This document shows, in pieces, positions 1 through 7,991 of a DNA stretch of 12,834 bases. Below the pieces are notes generated by a model. It was not told the DNA's origin and made no database searches. It saw nothing but the letters and a program-made list of their open reading frames with translations. A program made the position numbers and the translations under genes. The stretch comes from Actinomycetes bacterium (lineage in GTDB: Bacteria; Actinomycetota; Acidimicrobiia; Acidimicrobiales; Microtrichaceae). The first letter of the stretch is position 1. Each line of letters begins with the position of its first letter. The stretch spans positions 1 through 12,834 of the forward strand of contig JAEZAI010000536.1 of NCBI GenBank assembly GCA_023427825.1. Direction: 5' to 3'.

Positions 1-1816
1 TGCGGGGGCGGCGGCCGTCGGCGGCCTCGAACGCCTCGACCTTGCGCTTCACCTCGTCCACGGCACCGCCCTTCTCGCCCAGCTCGCTGCGGTACACGCC
101 GGAGATCGACCGGATGTCGGCGCGGTGTCGGCCGTAGACCTTCTCCAGCGCGTCGCTGATCTCGCCCACCGACGCCTTGGCCCGGGCCGCGGCCACGCCG
201 AGGTCGAGCAGCTTGCCGTCGCCGCGCTCCGCCGCGATGGTCAGCGCCTCGAGCGCTGACCGCACGGCGTCGTCGTCGCGCTCGGCGCGGAGCCGCTCGA
301 GCTTGGCGATCTGACCCGCGCGCACGGCCGAGTTGTCGACCTTCAGGACGTCGATGTCCTCGTTCTCGTCCAGGCGGTACTTGTTCACGCCGATCACCGG
401 CTGACGTCCGGCGTCGATCCGGGCCTGCGTGCGGGCGGCGGCCTCCTCGATGCGGAGCTTGGGGATGCCGGCCTCGATCGCCTTGGCCATGCCGCCGAGC
501 TGATCCACCTCGTGGATGTGCGCGAGCGCCTTGGCGGCGAGCTCTGCGGTCAGCCGCTCCACGTAGTAGCTGCCACCCCACGGGTCGATCACGCGGGTGG
601 TGCCCGACTCCTGCTGCAGGAACAGCTGGGTGTTGCGGGCGATGCGGGCGGAGAAGTCGGTGGGCAGCGCCAGCGCCTCGTCGAGCGAGTTCGTGTGCAG
701 GCTCTGCGTGTGGCCCTGCGTGGAGGCCATGGCCTCGACGCACGTGCGGATGACGTTGTTGAAGACGTCCTGCGCGGTCAGCGACCAGCCCGAGGTCTGC
801 GAGTGCGTGCGCAGCGACAGCGACTTGTCGTTGCCCGGGGCGAAGCGCTCCTTCACGAGCTTCGCCCAGAGCAGGCGGGCGGCGCGCATCTTGGCGATCT
901 CCATGAAGAAGTTCATGCCGATCGCCCAGAAGAACGACAGCCGCGGCGCGAACTTGTCCACCTCGAGCCCGGCGTCCAGGCCGGCCTGGATGTACTCGAG
1001 GCCGTCGGCCAGCGTGTAGGCGAGCTCCAGGTCCGCCGTCGCGCCCGCCTCCTGCATGTGGTAGCCGGAGATCGAGATCGAGTTGAACCTCGGCATCCGC
1101 TCCGACGTGTAGCTGAAGATGTCGGAGATGATCCGCATGGAGGGGGCCGGCGGATAGATGTAGGTGTTGCGGACCATGAACTCCTTGAGGATGTCGTTCT
1201 GGATCGTGCCGGCGAGCTGCTCGGGCTTCACGCCCTGCTCCTCGGCGGCGACGATGTAGAGCGACAGCACGGGCAGCACCGCGCCGTTCATGGTCATCGA
1301 GACCGACATCTGGTCGAGCGGGATGCCGTCGAACAGGACCCGCATGTCGTAGATCGAGTCGATGGCCACGCCGGCCATGCCGACGTCGCCGGCGACGCGG
1401 GGGTTGTCCGAGTCGTAGCCCCGGTGCGTGGGCAGGTCGAAGGCGACCGACAGGCCCTTCTGACCGGCGGCCAGGTTGCGGCGGTAGAAGGCGTTGGAGT
1501 CCTCGGCGGTCGAGAAGCCCGCGTACTGGCGGATCGTCCACGGCTGGTTCACGTACATGGTCGGGTACGGGCCGCGGAGGAACGGCGGCAGCCCCGGGTA
1601 CGTGTCGAGGAAGTCCAGGCCCTCGAGATCCGCGGCCGAGTACAGCGGCGCCACGCCGATCCCCTCGGGCGTCTCCCACACCTGCTTGTCGGTCTCCAGA
1701 CCCGTCGTCTCCTCGGACGCCGCCGCCCAGCGGGAACGGGCATCCGCGGGCGCGGCACTCGGCGGTGGCAGCGGGACGGAGCTCAGGTCGGGGACCTCGA
1801 ACCGGTTGGTGCTCAT
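1..1816 (-). CDS. mutB: Methylmalonyl-CoA mutase large (alpha) subunit, 3' end cut by the window
   Basis: This is the catalytic subunit of adenosylcobalamin-dependent methylmalonyl-CoA mutase, which interconverts (R)-methylmalonyl-CoA and succinyl-CoA in the cytoplasm. The frame is open from the ATG at 1816 to the left edge, giving 605 visible residues of a usual 720-740. The substrate-binding barrel domain is complete. It includes [12 protein letters not shown] (residues 94-105), [13 protein letters not shown] (125-137), [10 protein letters not shown] (214-223) and [13 protein letters not shown] (247-259). Tyr98, Arg216 and His253 align with the Propionibacterium catalytic and substrate residues Tyr89, Arg207 and His244. 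The sequence stops at GRRPR, the linker just before the family's B12-binding KMGQDGHDRG motif, so that domain lies outside the window. The start codon overlaps the mutA stop as ATGA, and AAGGAGA at 1821-1827 is its ribosome binding site. Identification is near certain from uninterrupted family motifs. Confidence 0.97.
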   Translation of the reverse strand, partial: MSTNRFEVPDLSSVPLPPPSAAPADARSRWAAASEETTGLETDKQVWETPEGIGVAPLYSAADLEGLDFLDTYPGLPPFLRGPYPTMYVNQPWTIRQYAGFSTAEDSNAFYRRNLAAGQKGLSVAFDLPTHRGYDSDNPRVAGDVGMAGVAIDSIYDMRVLFDGIPLDQMSVSMTMNGAVLPVLSLYIVAAEEQGVKPEQLAGTIQNDILKEFMVRNTYIYPPAPSMRIISDIFSYTSERMPRFNSISISGYHMQEAGATADLELAYTLADGLEYIQAGLDAGLEVDKFAPRLSFFWAIGMNFFMEIAKMRAARLLWAKLVKERFAPGNDKSLSLRTHSQTSGWSLTAQDVFNNVIRTCVEAMASTQGHTQSLHTNSLDEALALPTDFSARIARNTQLFLQQESGTTRVIDPWGGSYYVERLTAELAAKALAHIHEVDQLGGMAKAIEAGIPKLRIEEAAARTQARIDAGRQPVIGVNKYRLDENEDIDVLKVDNSAVRAGQIAKLERLRAERDDDAVRSALEALTIAAERGDGKLLDLGVAAARAKASVGEISDALEKVYGRHRADIRSISGVYRSELGEKGGAVDEVKRKVEAFEAADGRRPR

Positions 1817-3708
1817 GCGGTCTCCTTCGCGGCGCCGGCGTCGGCCAGCTCCAGGGCGCCCTGCGCCCGCTCCAACACGGCCAGCACGTCGACGCCGACG
1901 TGCACGAACTCGTCCACGCCGGCCGACTCCTCGGCGGCGCGCCGGTCGCCGGGGTTGCCGGCCAGGTACACGACGGCGGCTCCCGCCGCCTTCAGCGCGG
2001 CGGCCGCGGCGACCGCCTGCTCCTCGTACACCTTGTCGGACGAGCAGATGCACGCCAGTCGGGCGCCGCTGGCGGCGAAGTCCGCCGCGGCCTCGTCGGC
2101 CGAGCCGAACCCGGTGGCCGCGCCGCGGTCGGAGGTGGTGGCGCGCAGGCCGCCGGCCTCGAAGAGGTTCTTGGCGAACGTCGCCCGGGCCGTGTGGGTG
2201 GCGACCGGCCCGAGGTTGGCCAGGAAGACCGTCGGGTCCTGACCCGCGCCGCGGGCGGCGTCGGCACGGTCACGGAGCGCCTCGAACCGCTCGGCCCACC
2301 GCACCGGCACCAGCAGCGGCTGCGCGCCGTCGTCGGCCGCGACCGGCGGCGGCGGGTCCTCGCCCAGGTTGGGGAACTCGCTCACGCCGGTGATCGGCGC
2401 CGTCCGGGTGGCGACCCGGGCGAGCCGGGCGTCGCGGACGTCCACGATGCGGGCGGCGAGCGTGCCGTCGAGGAGGACGGCCGGCATGCCGCCGGCGGAC
2501 TCGAGCTCCTGGAAGATCCCCCAGGCGACCGTCGCGATCTCGTCGGTGAGGCTCTCGACGTAGCCGGAGCCGCCGGCCGGGTCGAGCACGCGGCCCAGGT
2601 TCGACTCCTCCTGGAGGAGCAGCTGGGTGTTGCGGGCCATGCGCCGGCCGAGGTCGCTCGGGTCCCCGAGCAGCAGGTCGTACGGGTGGGCGGTGACGCC
2701 GTCGGCGCCGCCGACGCCGGCGGCGAACACCGCTGCCGTCGTGCGGAGCAGGTTCACCCACGGATCGCGACGGGTGAACATGCGCCGCGCTGCGGTGACG
2801 TGCAGGTGCGGCGCCTGCGCCGACTCGCCGACGCCGCAGGCCGCGAGCAGCGTCGCCCACAGCCGGCGGGCGGCGCGGAGCTTGGCGATGGTGGAGAAGA
2901 CGTCCTCGTCGGCCGCCAGCTCGAGCTGGATCTGCCCGGCGGCCTCGTCGGCGGTCAGGCCGGCGTCGGCCATGGCCCGCAGGTAGGCGGCACCGGTGGC
3001 GAGCAGGACCGCGAGCTCCTGACCTTCGGAGGCACCGGCCTCGACCGCTGGCAGCGTGCTGACGGTGACCGAGCGGACCTTCGGCTGCTCGGCCGCGGTG
3101 CGGGCGGCCAACCGGCCGAGCTCGGCGAGCAGGGCCTGCGGATCGCGGCCCTCTCCCCCCACCGCTGCGAGCGCGGCGAACGGATCGGCACCGAAGCCGC
3201 CGACCGCGGTGCGGAGGTCGACGCCCCGCTCGGCCCACAGGGAGATCAGCGCGTCGGCCGCGGCGGTGAAGTCGAAGCCCGGTCGCAGCACCACGGGCGC
3301 CAGATCCAGGTAGACGCCCTCGAGCGTGGCGGCGAGCGCGACGGCGTCACCGTCCCACCGCACCTCCAGGCTGGTGACACCCCGCTCCAGGTCCTGCAGC
3401 GCCCGGGCGTTGGCGGTGGCGGGATCGGCCCCGGACACCACGGAGCGGATGTCCCAGGCGGCGTCCACGGTGCCGGCGGCGTGGGAGCCCCGGGTGAACG
3501 GCGCCTGGCCGGGGAACCCGGCCTCGTCGTGGCTGCCGGGCGAGTTGCTGGGCGTGTAGAGCGGCTGGACTGTGATGCCGTCGGCCGTCGTCGACACCAG
3601 CTTGGTGAACGGCGCCCCCTTGAGCACCTTGTCCACCGCGGCGAGCCACGCGTCCTCGTCGGCGGGCTCGAACCCACCCGCCAGTGCCGTCGCCGTCGGT
3701 TCGGCCAC
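1813..3708 (-). CDS. mutA: Methylmalonyl-CoA mutase small (beta) subunit
   Basis: This 631-residue protein is the non-catalytic partner of MutB in the heterodimeric mutase of actinobacteria. Its length matches the family. Recognisable segments are the N-terminal [13 protein letters not shown] and [32 protein letters not shown] (split motif shared with MutB, where the equivalent is [12 protein letters not shown]), and the C-terminal flavodoxin-like segment with [11 protein letters not shown] and VVYLAGNPG. Like other small subunits, that C-terminal domain has no DxHxxG cobalamin ligand motif, so it is expected not to bind B12. The start is GTG, with GGAGG seven bases upstream (3716-3720). The stop overlaps the mutB ATG, indicating translational coupling and equal subunit synthesis. 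A ferric-reductase-like gene ends 51 bases upstream on the same strand and could be cotranscribed. The long plus-strand reading frame covering this gene is an antisense shadow. Confidence 0.96.
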   Translation of the reverse strand: MAEPTATALAGGFEPADEDAWLAAVDKVLKGAPFTKLVSTTADGITVQPLYTPSNSPGSHDEAGFPGQAPFTRGSHAAGTVDAAWDIRSVVSGADPATANARALQDLERGVTSLEVRWDGDAVALAATLEGVYLDLAPVVLRPGFDFTAAADALISLWAERGVDLRTAVGGFGADPFAALAAVGGEGRDPQALLAELGRLAARTAAEQPKVRSVTVSTLPAVEAGASEGQELAVLLATGAAYLRAMADAGLTADEAAGQIQLELAADEDVFSTIAKLRAARRLWATLLAACGVGESAQAPHLHVTAARRMFTRRDPWVNLLRTTAAVFAAGVGGADGVTAHPYDLLLGDPSDLGRRMARNTQLLLQEESNLGRVLDPAGGSGYVESLTDEIATVAWGIFQELESAGGMPAVLLDGTLAARIVDVRDARLARVATRTAPITGVSEFPNLGEDPPPPVAADDGAQPLLVPVRWAERFEALRDRADAARGAGQDPTVFLANLGPVATHTARATFAKNLFEAGGLRATTSDRGAATGFGSADEAAADFAASGARLACICSSDKVYEEQAVAAAAALKAAGAAVVYLAGNPGDRRAAEESAGVDEFVHVGVDVLAVLERAQGALELADAGAAKETA

Positions 3709-3747
3709 CCGTCTGCCTCCACGTCACGTCGACCGTGCGTCGGCCGC

Positions 3748-3772
3748 CGAGGTTCGAGATTACCGAACCTCG
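3748..3772 (-). promoter_or_regulatory. Perfect 9-bp inverted repeat over the stop codon of the haem-protein gene, upstream of mutA
   Basis: The arms CGAGGTTCG (3748-3756) and CGAACCTCG (3764-3772) are perfectly complementary around a 7-base spacer. The spacer holds the TAA stop of the upstream gene (3760-3762). There is no T-run after it on the minus strand, so it is not a classical intrinsic terminator. It lies 40-64 bases before the mutA GTG. It could be an operator for mutAB, a partial terminator or attenuator, or an RNA-processing stem that separates expression of the two genes. The sequence shows the dyad; the function is inference. Confidence 0.5.
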
Positions 3773-4401
3773 CTGGAGGGGTCCGAGGCCGGGGCCGCCG
3801 CAGGGACGGGCCGGGGGGCGGGCGGCGGGACGAGGCGGTCGACCGGCGGCGTGCGGGCGGCGACGCCGACGCCTCGGCGCCGACCCGAGACCACCCGATG
3901 CGCGGTCAGCGCGGCCAGGACCGCGAGGAGGCCGAAGGTGACCACCCGGAACCACGGGTTGCCGGCGTCGGTGCCGGCGGTCATCGCGTGGAACGCCACC
4001 ATCACCGCCACCGGGTACGAGAGGAAGTGCAGGCCGCGCCACACCTTGCGGGGCATGCGACGCTGCAGGAGCGACGTCCCCTCGACGATTAGCAGGAGCC
4101 AGAACGCACCGATCCCCCAGGCGACCGCCCCGGCCCGGTACGCCGACTGGAACGGCACGAACAGCTCGGTCCAGGCGAAGTGGGCGTAGCTGTCCAGGAA
4201 GAGGGCGACCAGGTGCACGCCGATGAAGGCGACGGCGAGCCCGCCGAGCGTGCGGTGCATGTCGGTGAGCCACGCCGGCATGCCCTTGCGCGGGATGGCC
4301 TTGGTGGTGAGGAGCAGTCCCCACACGAGCGTGAGCGCGATGAGGACGGCCGCGACCATGCCGCTCGATCGGGCGACCCACCACCAGAACTGCGATTTCA
4401 C
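3760..4401 (-). CDS. Ferric-reductase-like transmembrane haem protein
   Basis: This is a membrane protein of 213 residues with several hydrophobic helices and paired histidines typical of the ferric reductase-like transmembrane domain (the family that includes MsrQ, YedZ and the cytochrome part of NADPH oxidases). Such proteins pass electrons across the membrane through two b-type haems. Numbering from the GTG at 4401, His49 (DMHRTLGG) and His63 (GVHLVALF) lie 14 apart, and His125 (GLHFLSYP) and His138 (AFHAMTAG) lie 13 apart. That is the spacing expected for two stacked haems held between two helices. No flavin- or NAD-binding domain follows; the C-terminus is a basic, Pro/Ala-rich cytoplasmic tail. 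I chose 4401 because GAGG sits eight bases upstream; a GTG at 4419 adds six residues but has no clear site. The gene is directly upstream of mutAB. The exact electron donor and acceptor cannot be read from sequence. Confidence 0.83.
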   Translation of the reverse strand: MKSQFWWWVARSSGMVAAVLIALTLVWGLLLTTKAIPRKGMPAWLTDMHRTLGGLAVAFIGVHLVALFLDSYAHFAWTELFVPFQSAYRAGAVAWGIGAFWLLLIVEGTSLLQRRMPRKVWRGLHFLSYPVAVMVAFHAMTAGTDAGNPWFRVVTFGLLAVLAALTAHRVVSGRRRGVGVAARTPPVDRLVPPPAPRPVPAAAPASDPSSEVR

Positions 4402-4501
4402 GCGCGGAACCTCACGCACCGGGTGTCGGGATCCGGCCGCCCCAGCTTGAGCCGGATGCCCGATGTGGTGCTGGACCGCTCGACGCGTCGCCGGACGCAG
4501 G

Positions 4502-4524
4502 ACCGGCGGCCGCTCGCCGCCGGT
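4502..4524 (-). terminator. GC hairpin downstream of doxX, possible terminator without U-tract
   Basis: Perfect 9-bp arms ACCGGCGGC (4502-4510) and GCCGCCGGT (4516-4524) enclose a 5-base loop. The structure begins 18 bases after the doxX stop on the minus strand. The following transcribed bases are not T-rich, so it resembles the tail-less hairpins often proposed as actinobacterial terminators. It may end the doxX transcript and separate it from the haem-protein gene. Confidence 0.5.
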
Positions 4525-4541
4525 GCCGGGTCCGGTGCCGG
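4520..4541. repeat. Two tandem copies of a 10-bp GC repeat just after the doxX stop
   Basis: CCGGTGCCGG occurs at 4520-4529 and again at 4532-4541, separated by GT, giving a 12-base period. The first copy overlaps the right arm of the 4502-4524 hairpin and the second ends one base before the doxX stop codon. Either copy could offer an alternative pairing partner. It may simply reflect low complexity in very GC-rich DNA. Confidence 0.5.
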
Positions 4542-4542
4542 C

Positions 4543-5067
4543 TCAGCTGCCCGACGACGGCGTGGGCTTGTGGAACGCCAGCAGCGTGCCCGCGCCGGCG
4601 ACCACGCCGAGGACGCCGGCGATGATCGCCCCGCGCCAGTCCTTGGTGAGGTCGTCGAGGATGCCGAGCGCGTTGTCGAGCGACCAGCGGCCCGGGCCCA
4701 GCGCGCCGATGCCCCAGGCGAGGAACCCGTAGACCATCACGTACTCCCAGCCGTTCTTGAACATGAAGAACGCGCCACGGTGGTCGGTGCGGGCGGCGAC
4801 GACGCAGATGCCGATCAGGCCGGCCGCGGCCAACGGGGTGAGCAGCCCGAGCGTGAGCAGGATGCCCGAGCCGATCTCGGTGGTGGCGGCCATCCAGGCG
4901 TTCAGCCGGCCGGGCTTCATGCCGAGGCTCTCGAACCAACCGGCCGTGCCCTCGATCTTCCCGCCGCGGAAGACCTTGTTGTAGCCGTGCAGGAACAGGG
5001 TCACTCCCGCGACGACCCGCAGCACGAGCAGGATGACGTCGAATTCGCCGGCACTGATGTAGGTCAT
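4543..5067 (-). CDS. DoxX family membrane protein
   Basis: A 174-residue integral membrane protein of the DoxX family. Family members include a thiosulfate:quinone oxidoreductase subunit in archaea and a partner of superoxide dismutase in mycobacterial membrane redox complexes; most homologues are uncharacterised. Hydrophobic helices lie near residues 10-27, 60-93 (two), 108-123 and 147-165. The characteristic loop after helix 1, LFLHGYNKVFRGG with GWFESLGM, is present. The start ATG at 5067 is preceded by GGAGGTG with suitable spacing; a longer in-frame start at 5115 would add residues that do not look like family sequence. The gene is divergent from the PIG-L gene and 141 bases upstream of the haem membrane protein, so a shared redox role is possible but unproven. 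Confidence 0.9.
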   Translation of the reverse strand: MTYISAGEFDVILLVLRVVAGVTLFLHGYNKVFRGGKIEGTAGWFESLGMKPGRLNAWMAATTEIGSGILLTLGLLTPLAAAGLIGICVVAARTDHRGAFFMFKNGWEYVMVYGFLAWGIGALGPGRWSLDNALGILDDLTKDWRGAIIAGVLGVVAGAGTLLAFHKPTPSSGS

Positions 5068-5090
5068 TGTGGGCACACCTCCGGCCGGCG

Positions 5091-5096
5091 ATCGTA
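5091..5096 (-). promoter_or_regulatory. Possible -10 box for doxX
   Basis: On the minus strand TACGAT fits the actinobacterial TANNNT -10 pattern and lies 24-29 bases before the doxX ATG, just ahead of its ribosome binding site. No convincing -35 element is seen about 17-18 bases upstream, so the call is tentative. The rest of the 142-base divergent region (5068-5209) shows no clear promoter for the plus-strand PIG-L gene. Confidence 0.3.
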
Positions 5097-5209
5097 CGAC
5101 AGCCGCTCCCCCCACCAGCGAGATAGGGGTGCACAGCGACGTTCCCCCTCACCGAACGACGGAGCGCGATCCGAGCACCAGAAATCGAGCCCGGACTAGG
5201 AAGGAACCC

Positions 5210-5953
5210 GTGACCGATCAGCTGGAACCGCTGCCCGAGGACTGGGACCGGGCGCTCGCCGTCGTCGCGCATCCCGACGATCTGGAGTACGGGGCCGCCT
5301 CGGCGATCGCCCGTTGGACGGCGCAGGGCAAGGCCGTGACGTACCTGCTCGTCACCGACGGTGAGGCCGGCATCGACGGGTTGCCACCCGAGGAGAGCGG
5401 GCCGTTGCGCCGGCAGGAGGAGATCGCGTCGGCCGGGATCGTCGGGGTCGACACCGTCGAGTTCCTGGGCCGGCCCGACGGACTGGTGGTCGCCGACGTC
5501 GAGCTGCGCCGCGACCTCGCGGCCGCGATCCGTCGCCACCGGCCCGACGTCGTCGTGTCGATCAACTTCCGGGAGCACTGGGGTGGCGCCGGCTGGAACC
5601 ACGTGGACCACCGCGAGACCGGCTTGGCCCTGCTCGACGCAGCGCGCGACGCCGGCAACCGCTGGCTGTTTCTCGACCTCGCCGACCCCGACACGAGCCA
5701 GGTGCTGGACCCCTGGCCCGGCGTGCGGTTCGCGGCGTTCTCGGGTTCGGACCTGGCCACGCACGCCGTGGACGTCACCGACTGGATCCACAAGGGCGTC
5801 GAGTCGCTCGAGGCGCACCGCACCTACCTGGACGGTCTCCCCGAGGGGACGCTCGGCACCGATCCCGAACCGTTCCTCCGCGGGTTCGCTGCGCGGACGG
5901 GGCCGCAGCTCGGCGTCGAGCTCGCAGTCTCGTTCGAGGTCATCGACCTCTGA
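5210..5953 (+). CDS. PIG-L (LmbE-like) family zinc deacetylase
   Basis: A 247-residue enzyme of the PIG-L / GlcNAc-PI de-N-acetylase family. These zinc hydrolases remove acetyl groups from N-acetylglucosamine-type substrates; actinobacterial members include MshB and Mca of mycothiol metabolism. The zinc signature AHPDDLE is at residues 20-26 (His21, Asp24 as ligands) and the second motif HVDH is at 131-134, with His134 the expected third ligand. Asp23 is the expected catalytic base. No signal peptide is visible, so the protein is likely cytoplasmic. The start is the GTG at 5210, preceded by GGAAGGAA; an in-frame ATG at 5069 would run through the doxX promoter region and encode unrelated low-complexity sequence. 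It is shorter than typical MshB, so I keep the substrate open. It stands alone between divergent doxX and a convergent amidohydrolase. Confidence 0.92.
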   Translation: MTDQLEPLPEDWDRALAVVAHPDDLEYGAASAIARWTAQGKAVTYLLVTDGEAGIDGLPPEESGPLRRQEEIASAGIVGVDTVEFLGRPDGLVVADVELRRDLAAAIRRHRPDVVVSINFREHWGGAGWNHVDHRETGLALLDAARDAGNRWLFLDLADPDTSQVLDPWPGVRFAAFSGSDLATHAVDVTDWIHKGVESLEAHRTYLDGLPEGTLGTDPEPFLRGFAARTGPQLGVELAVSFEVIDL

Positions 5954-5968
5954 GCCACGGCACCGACC

Positions 5969-6022
5969 GGGATATGGGGGTCGCGCCCGGACAAGGAGTG
6001 TCCCCTACGACCCATATTTCCC
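5969..6022. repeat. Nested imperfect palindrome between convergent genes (REP-like or bidirectional terminator)
   Basis: The 118-base gap between the two convergent stops holds a layered inverted repeat. From outside in the pairs are GGG (5969-5971) with CCC (6020-6022); ATAT (5972-5975) with ATAT (6014-6017); GGGTCG (5978-5983) with CGACCC (6008-6013); and GGACA (5989-5993) with TGTCC (5999-6003) around the loop AGGAG. Bulges are GG on one side and TT on the other. It is AT-richer than its surroundings at the ATAT steps. It could end transcription from both sides, or be a member of a dispersed REP-type palindromic family, whose cores often carry GGACA/TGTCC-like arms. Only one copy is in the window. 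Confidence 0.55.
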
Positions 6023-6036
6023 TGGGCCCGGATCGC

Positions 6037-6048
6037 GACAGGGCTGTC
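6037..6048. other. Short perfect hairpin GACAG-GG-CTGTC
   Basis: Arms GACAG (6037-6041) and CTGTC (6044-6048) flank two bases, so any RNA stem must open its innermost pair. It lies between the nested palindrome and the amidohydrolase stop (6072). It may be a secondary part of the same terminator-like region, or a chance dyad. Confidence 0.3.
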
Positions 6049-6071
6049 TTCATGCCCCCTGTACCGAATGG

Positions 6072-7793
6072 TCAGCGGGGGCCGCGGAGGAGCCGGCCGG
6101 CCCGGACGCCCTGGTCCTCGCCGTCGAGCAGCGTGACCTGGCCCGACTTGATCGTGGCCTCGTAGCCCTCGGCCCGCTGCACGAACCGACGGGCGTCGCC
6201 CGGCAGGTCGTGGACCATCTCGGGCCGGTGCAGGTTCAGCGCGTCCAGGTCGATCAGGTTCACGTCGCCGACCTTGCCCGGCGCCAGCACGCCCCGGTCA
6301 CCCAGGCCGTACAGGGACGCCGTCTCCGACGTCAGCGTCCGCACGGCCTGCTCGACCGACAGGCCCTCGGCGCGGTCGCGCGCCCAGTGGGTCAGCAGGT
6401 AGGTCGGCGTCGACGCGTCGCACGTGGTGCCGCAATGGGCGCCGCCGTCGCCGAGGCCCCACCGGGTGGCCGGGCTGGTGAGCATCTCGTGGACCGCGTC
6501 CAGGTTGAAGTCGGTGTAGTTGAGCAGCGGCCGCATGATCAGCGCGTCGCCGTCGTCGCCCACGAGATCGTCGTAGTACACCTCCCACGGGCTCACTCCC
6601 CGGGCCCGGGCCCGCGCGCCGATCGTCTCGGACGGGCTCGGCTCGTAGTCCGGCACCGCACCCATCGTGACCGCGCGGTCGGGGTCGAGGAACTGCGTCA
6701 TCGTCTCGTCCATGTCGCCGACCTCGGCGAGCAGCGCCTCGCGGAACGAGGGATCGTGCATGGCCGCGACGCGCTCGTCGAGCGGCAGCATGCCGACCTT
6801 GGCCCACGACGGGCAGTACGAGAACGGGTGGAATGTCTGCAGCCCGAGCAGCAGGTTGATCGGCCGGGCGGCCACCTGCGGGATGACGAGCGAGCCCTCG
6901 GCCTGCGCCTCGGTGCTCAGCTCGAGCATGCGCCGGTACGACAGCGGGTCGTGGGCGTTCTGGGTGAGGGCGAACACGATCGGCCGGCCGATCGCGGCGC
7001 CGAGCTTGCGCATCCACGCCATCTCGGCGTCGGGCGCGGCGAGATCCTCACCGAGCGCGCCGGCAGGAGCGAGCTCGAACACGCCGGCGCCGGCCTGCGC
7101 CAGCGCGGCCCCGATGCCGAACAGCTCGTCCTCGGCGGCGAACGTGCCCGGCACGGGCTCGCCGTCGATGGCCATGTGGGCGATCGTCCGCGAGGTCGAG
7201 AAGCCCAGCGCGCCGGCCCGGATCGCCTCGCCGACGATCCTCGACATCGTCTGGATGTCGTCGGCGGTCGCCGGCTCGTTGCGCGCGCCGCGCTCGCCCA
7301 ACACGTACGCGCGCACGGCGCCATGCGGGATCTGAGCGCCGACGTCGAGCGCCTTGGGCGTCCGCTCCACGGCGTCGAGGTACTCCGGGAAGGTCTCCCA
7401 GCCCCAGCGGATGCCGTCGGACAGCGCGGCACCCGGGATGTCCTCCACGCCCTCCATCAGTCCGATCAGCCACTCGTGGCGGTCGGGGTGCACCGGGGCG
7501 AAGCCGACGCCGCAGTTCCCCATGACCACCGTCGTCACGCCGTGCCAGCACGTGGGCGTGAGCATCGGATCCCACGTGACCTGCCCGTCGAAGTGGGTGT
7601 GGATGTCCACGAAGCCGGGCGTGACGAGGAGGCCGTCGGCGTCGAGCTCCCGCTCGGCCCGACCGTCCACGCGACCGTCCTGCGCGGTGCCCACCTCGGT
7701 GATGACGCCGTCGGTGATGGCGACGTCCGCTGTGCGCGCCGGCGCCCCGGTGCCGTCCACGACGGTGCCGCCGCGGATGATCACGTCGTGCAC
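6072..7793 (-). CDS. Amidohydrolase of the D-aminoacylase superfamily (N-acyl-D-amino-acid deacylase-like)
   Basis: A 573-residue metal-dependent hydrolase of the amidohydrolase superfamily, nearest in layout to D-aminoacylases, which cleave N-acyl-D-amino acids. The N-terminal beta-sandwich motif [14 protein letters not shown] is at residues 3-16. Metal-site motif [14 protein letters not shown] is at 63-76 (His65, His67), [16 protein letters not shown] is at 85-100 with Cys94 matching the metal-bridging Cys of D-aminoacylase, and GLGDGGAH is at 446-453 (Asp449). The C-terminal [10 protein letters not shown] (506-515) closes the sandwich domain. The usual ATHxR and SHxK histidine motifs of D-aminoacylase are not seen; the matching regions read [10 protein letters not shown] and [10 protein letters not shown]. 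The substrate is therefore uncertain. The start is GTG 7793, with AGGGGG at 7800-7805; the open frame continues much further upstream, but without family sequence. It is divergent from the GAF gene and convergent with the PIG-L gene. Confidence 0.91.
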   Translation of the reverse strand: MHDVIIRGGTVVDGTGAPARTADVAITDGVITEVGTAQDGRVDGRAERELDADGLLVTPGFVDIHTHFDGQVTWDPMLTPTCWHGVTTVVMGNCGVGFAPVHPDRHEWLIGLMEGVEDIPGAALSDGIRWGWETFPEYLDAVERTPKALDVGAQIPHGAVRAYVLGERGARNEPATADDIQTMSRIVGEAIRAGALGFSTSRTIAHMAIDGEPVPGTFAAEDELFGIGAALAQAGAGVFELAPAGALGEDLAAPDAEMAWMRKLGAAIGRPIVFALTQNAHDPLSYRRMLELSTEAQAEGSLVIPQVAARPINLLLGLQTFHPFSYCPSWAKVGMLPLDERVAAMHDPSFREALLAEVGDMDETMTQFLDPDRAVTMGAVPDYEPSPSETIGARARARGVSPWEVYYDDLVGDDGDALIMRPLLNYTDFNLDAVHEMLTSPATRWGLGDGGAHCGTTCDASTPTYLLTHWARDRAEGLSVEQAVRTLTSETASLYGLGDRGVLAPGKVGDVNLIDLDALNLHRPEMVHDLPGDARRFVQRAEGYEATIKSGQVTLLDGEDQGVRAGRLLRGPR

Positions 7794-7815
7794 TGCTGAC
7801 CCCCTGTTCGGTCCC

Positions 7816-7846
7816 CCCGACGGGTCGGACGTGCCGTCCCGACGGG
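7816..7846. repeat. Direct 9-bp repeat upstream of the amidohydrolase
   Basis: CCCGACGGG occurs at 7816-7824 and 7838-7846, 22 bases apart start to start, about two helical turns. Both copies lie 23-53 bases before the amidohydrolase GTG, in the 198-base region (7794-7991) divergent to the GAF gene. That makes them a candidate operator, though such words are also expected by chance at this GC content. The rest of the region shows only a modest AT-richer patch near 7938-7956, which could hold a promoter; no clear -35/-10 pair is visible. Confidence 0.35.
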
Positions 7847-7991
7847 GCCCAGTGTGGCACCGCCCGGGGGATGCTGCGCCGCCCCGGAGCGGGCAACCGC
7901 TGCGACGACGGGCGAGCGGCGTGGTGGGGCATGCCGCAGTGACACATTGTTTCTCCAGTCCGGGCCGGGACACGCCGACGGTGGATGGACG

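Noticed and set aside
1522..1548. mutB reads QPWTIRQY where many mutases have RPWTIRQY (Gln91)
   Set aside because: I recall Gln here as common in actinobacterial mutases, and the catalytic Tyr98, Arg216 and His253 are intact, so I treat it as lineage variation rather than a defect.
512..2242. A 576-codon plus-strand open frame opposite mutB and the 3' part of mutA
   Set aside because: It has no recognisable motif and mirrors the codon bias of strongly supported minus-strand genes.
1765..4092. A 775-codon plus-strand open frame opposite mutA and the haem-protein gene
   Set aside because: Its translation is Gly/Arg/His-rich low complexity, it covers two recognised genes on the other strand, and such antisense frames arise from GC-biased third positions.
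5210..5953. Assigning the PIG-L gene as mshB of mycothiol synthesis
   Set aside because: Only the shared zinc motifs are visible, the protein is shorter than typical MshB, and no other mycothiol gene is nearby.
5361..7799. An 812-codon plus-strand frame through the PIG-L gene and the amidohydrolase
   Set aside because: It reads the PIG-L gene out of frame and the amidohydrolase antisense; the translation has no domain pattern.
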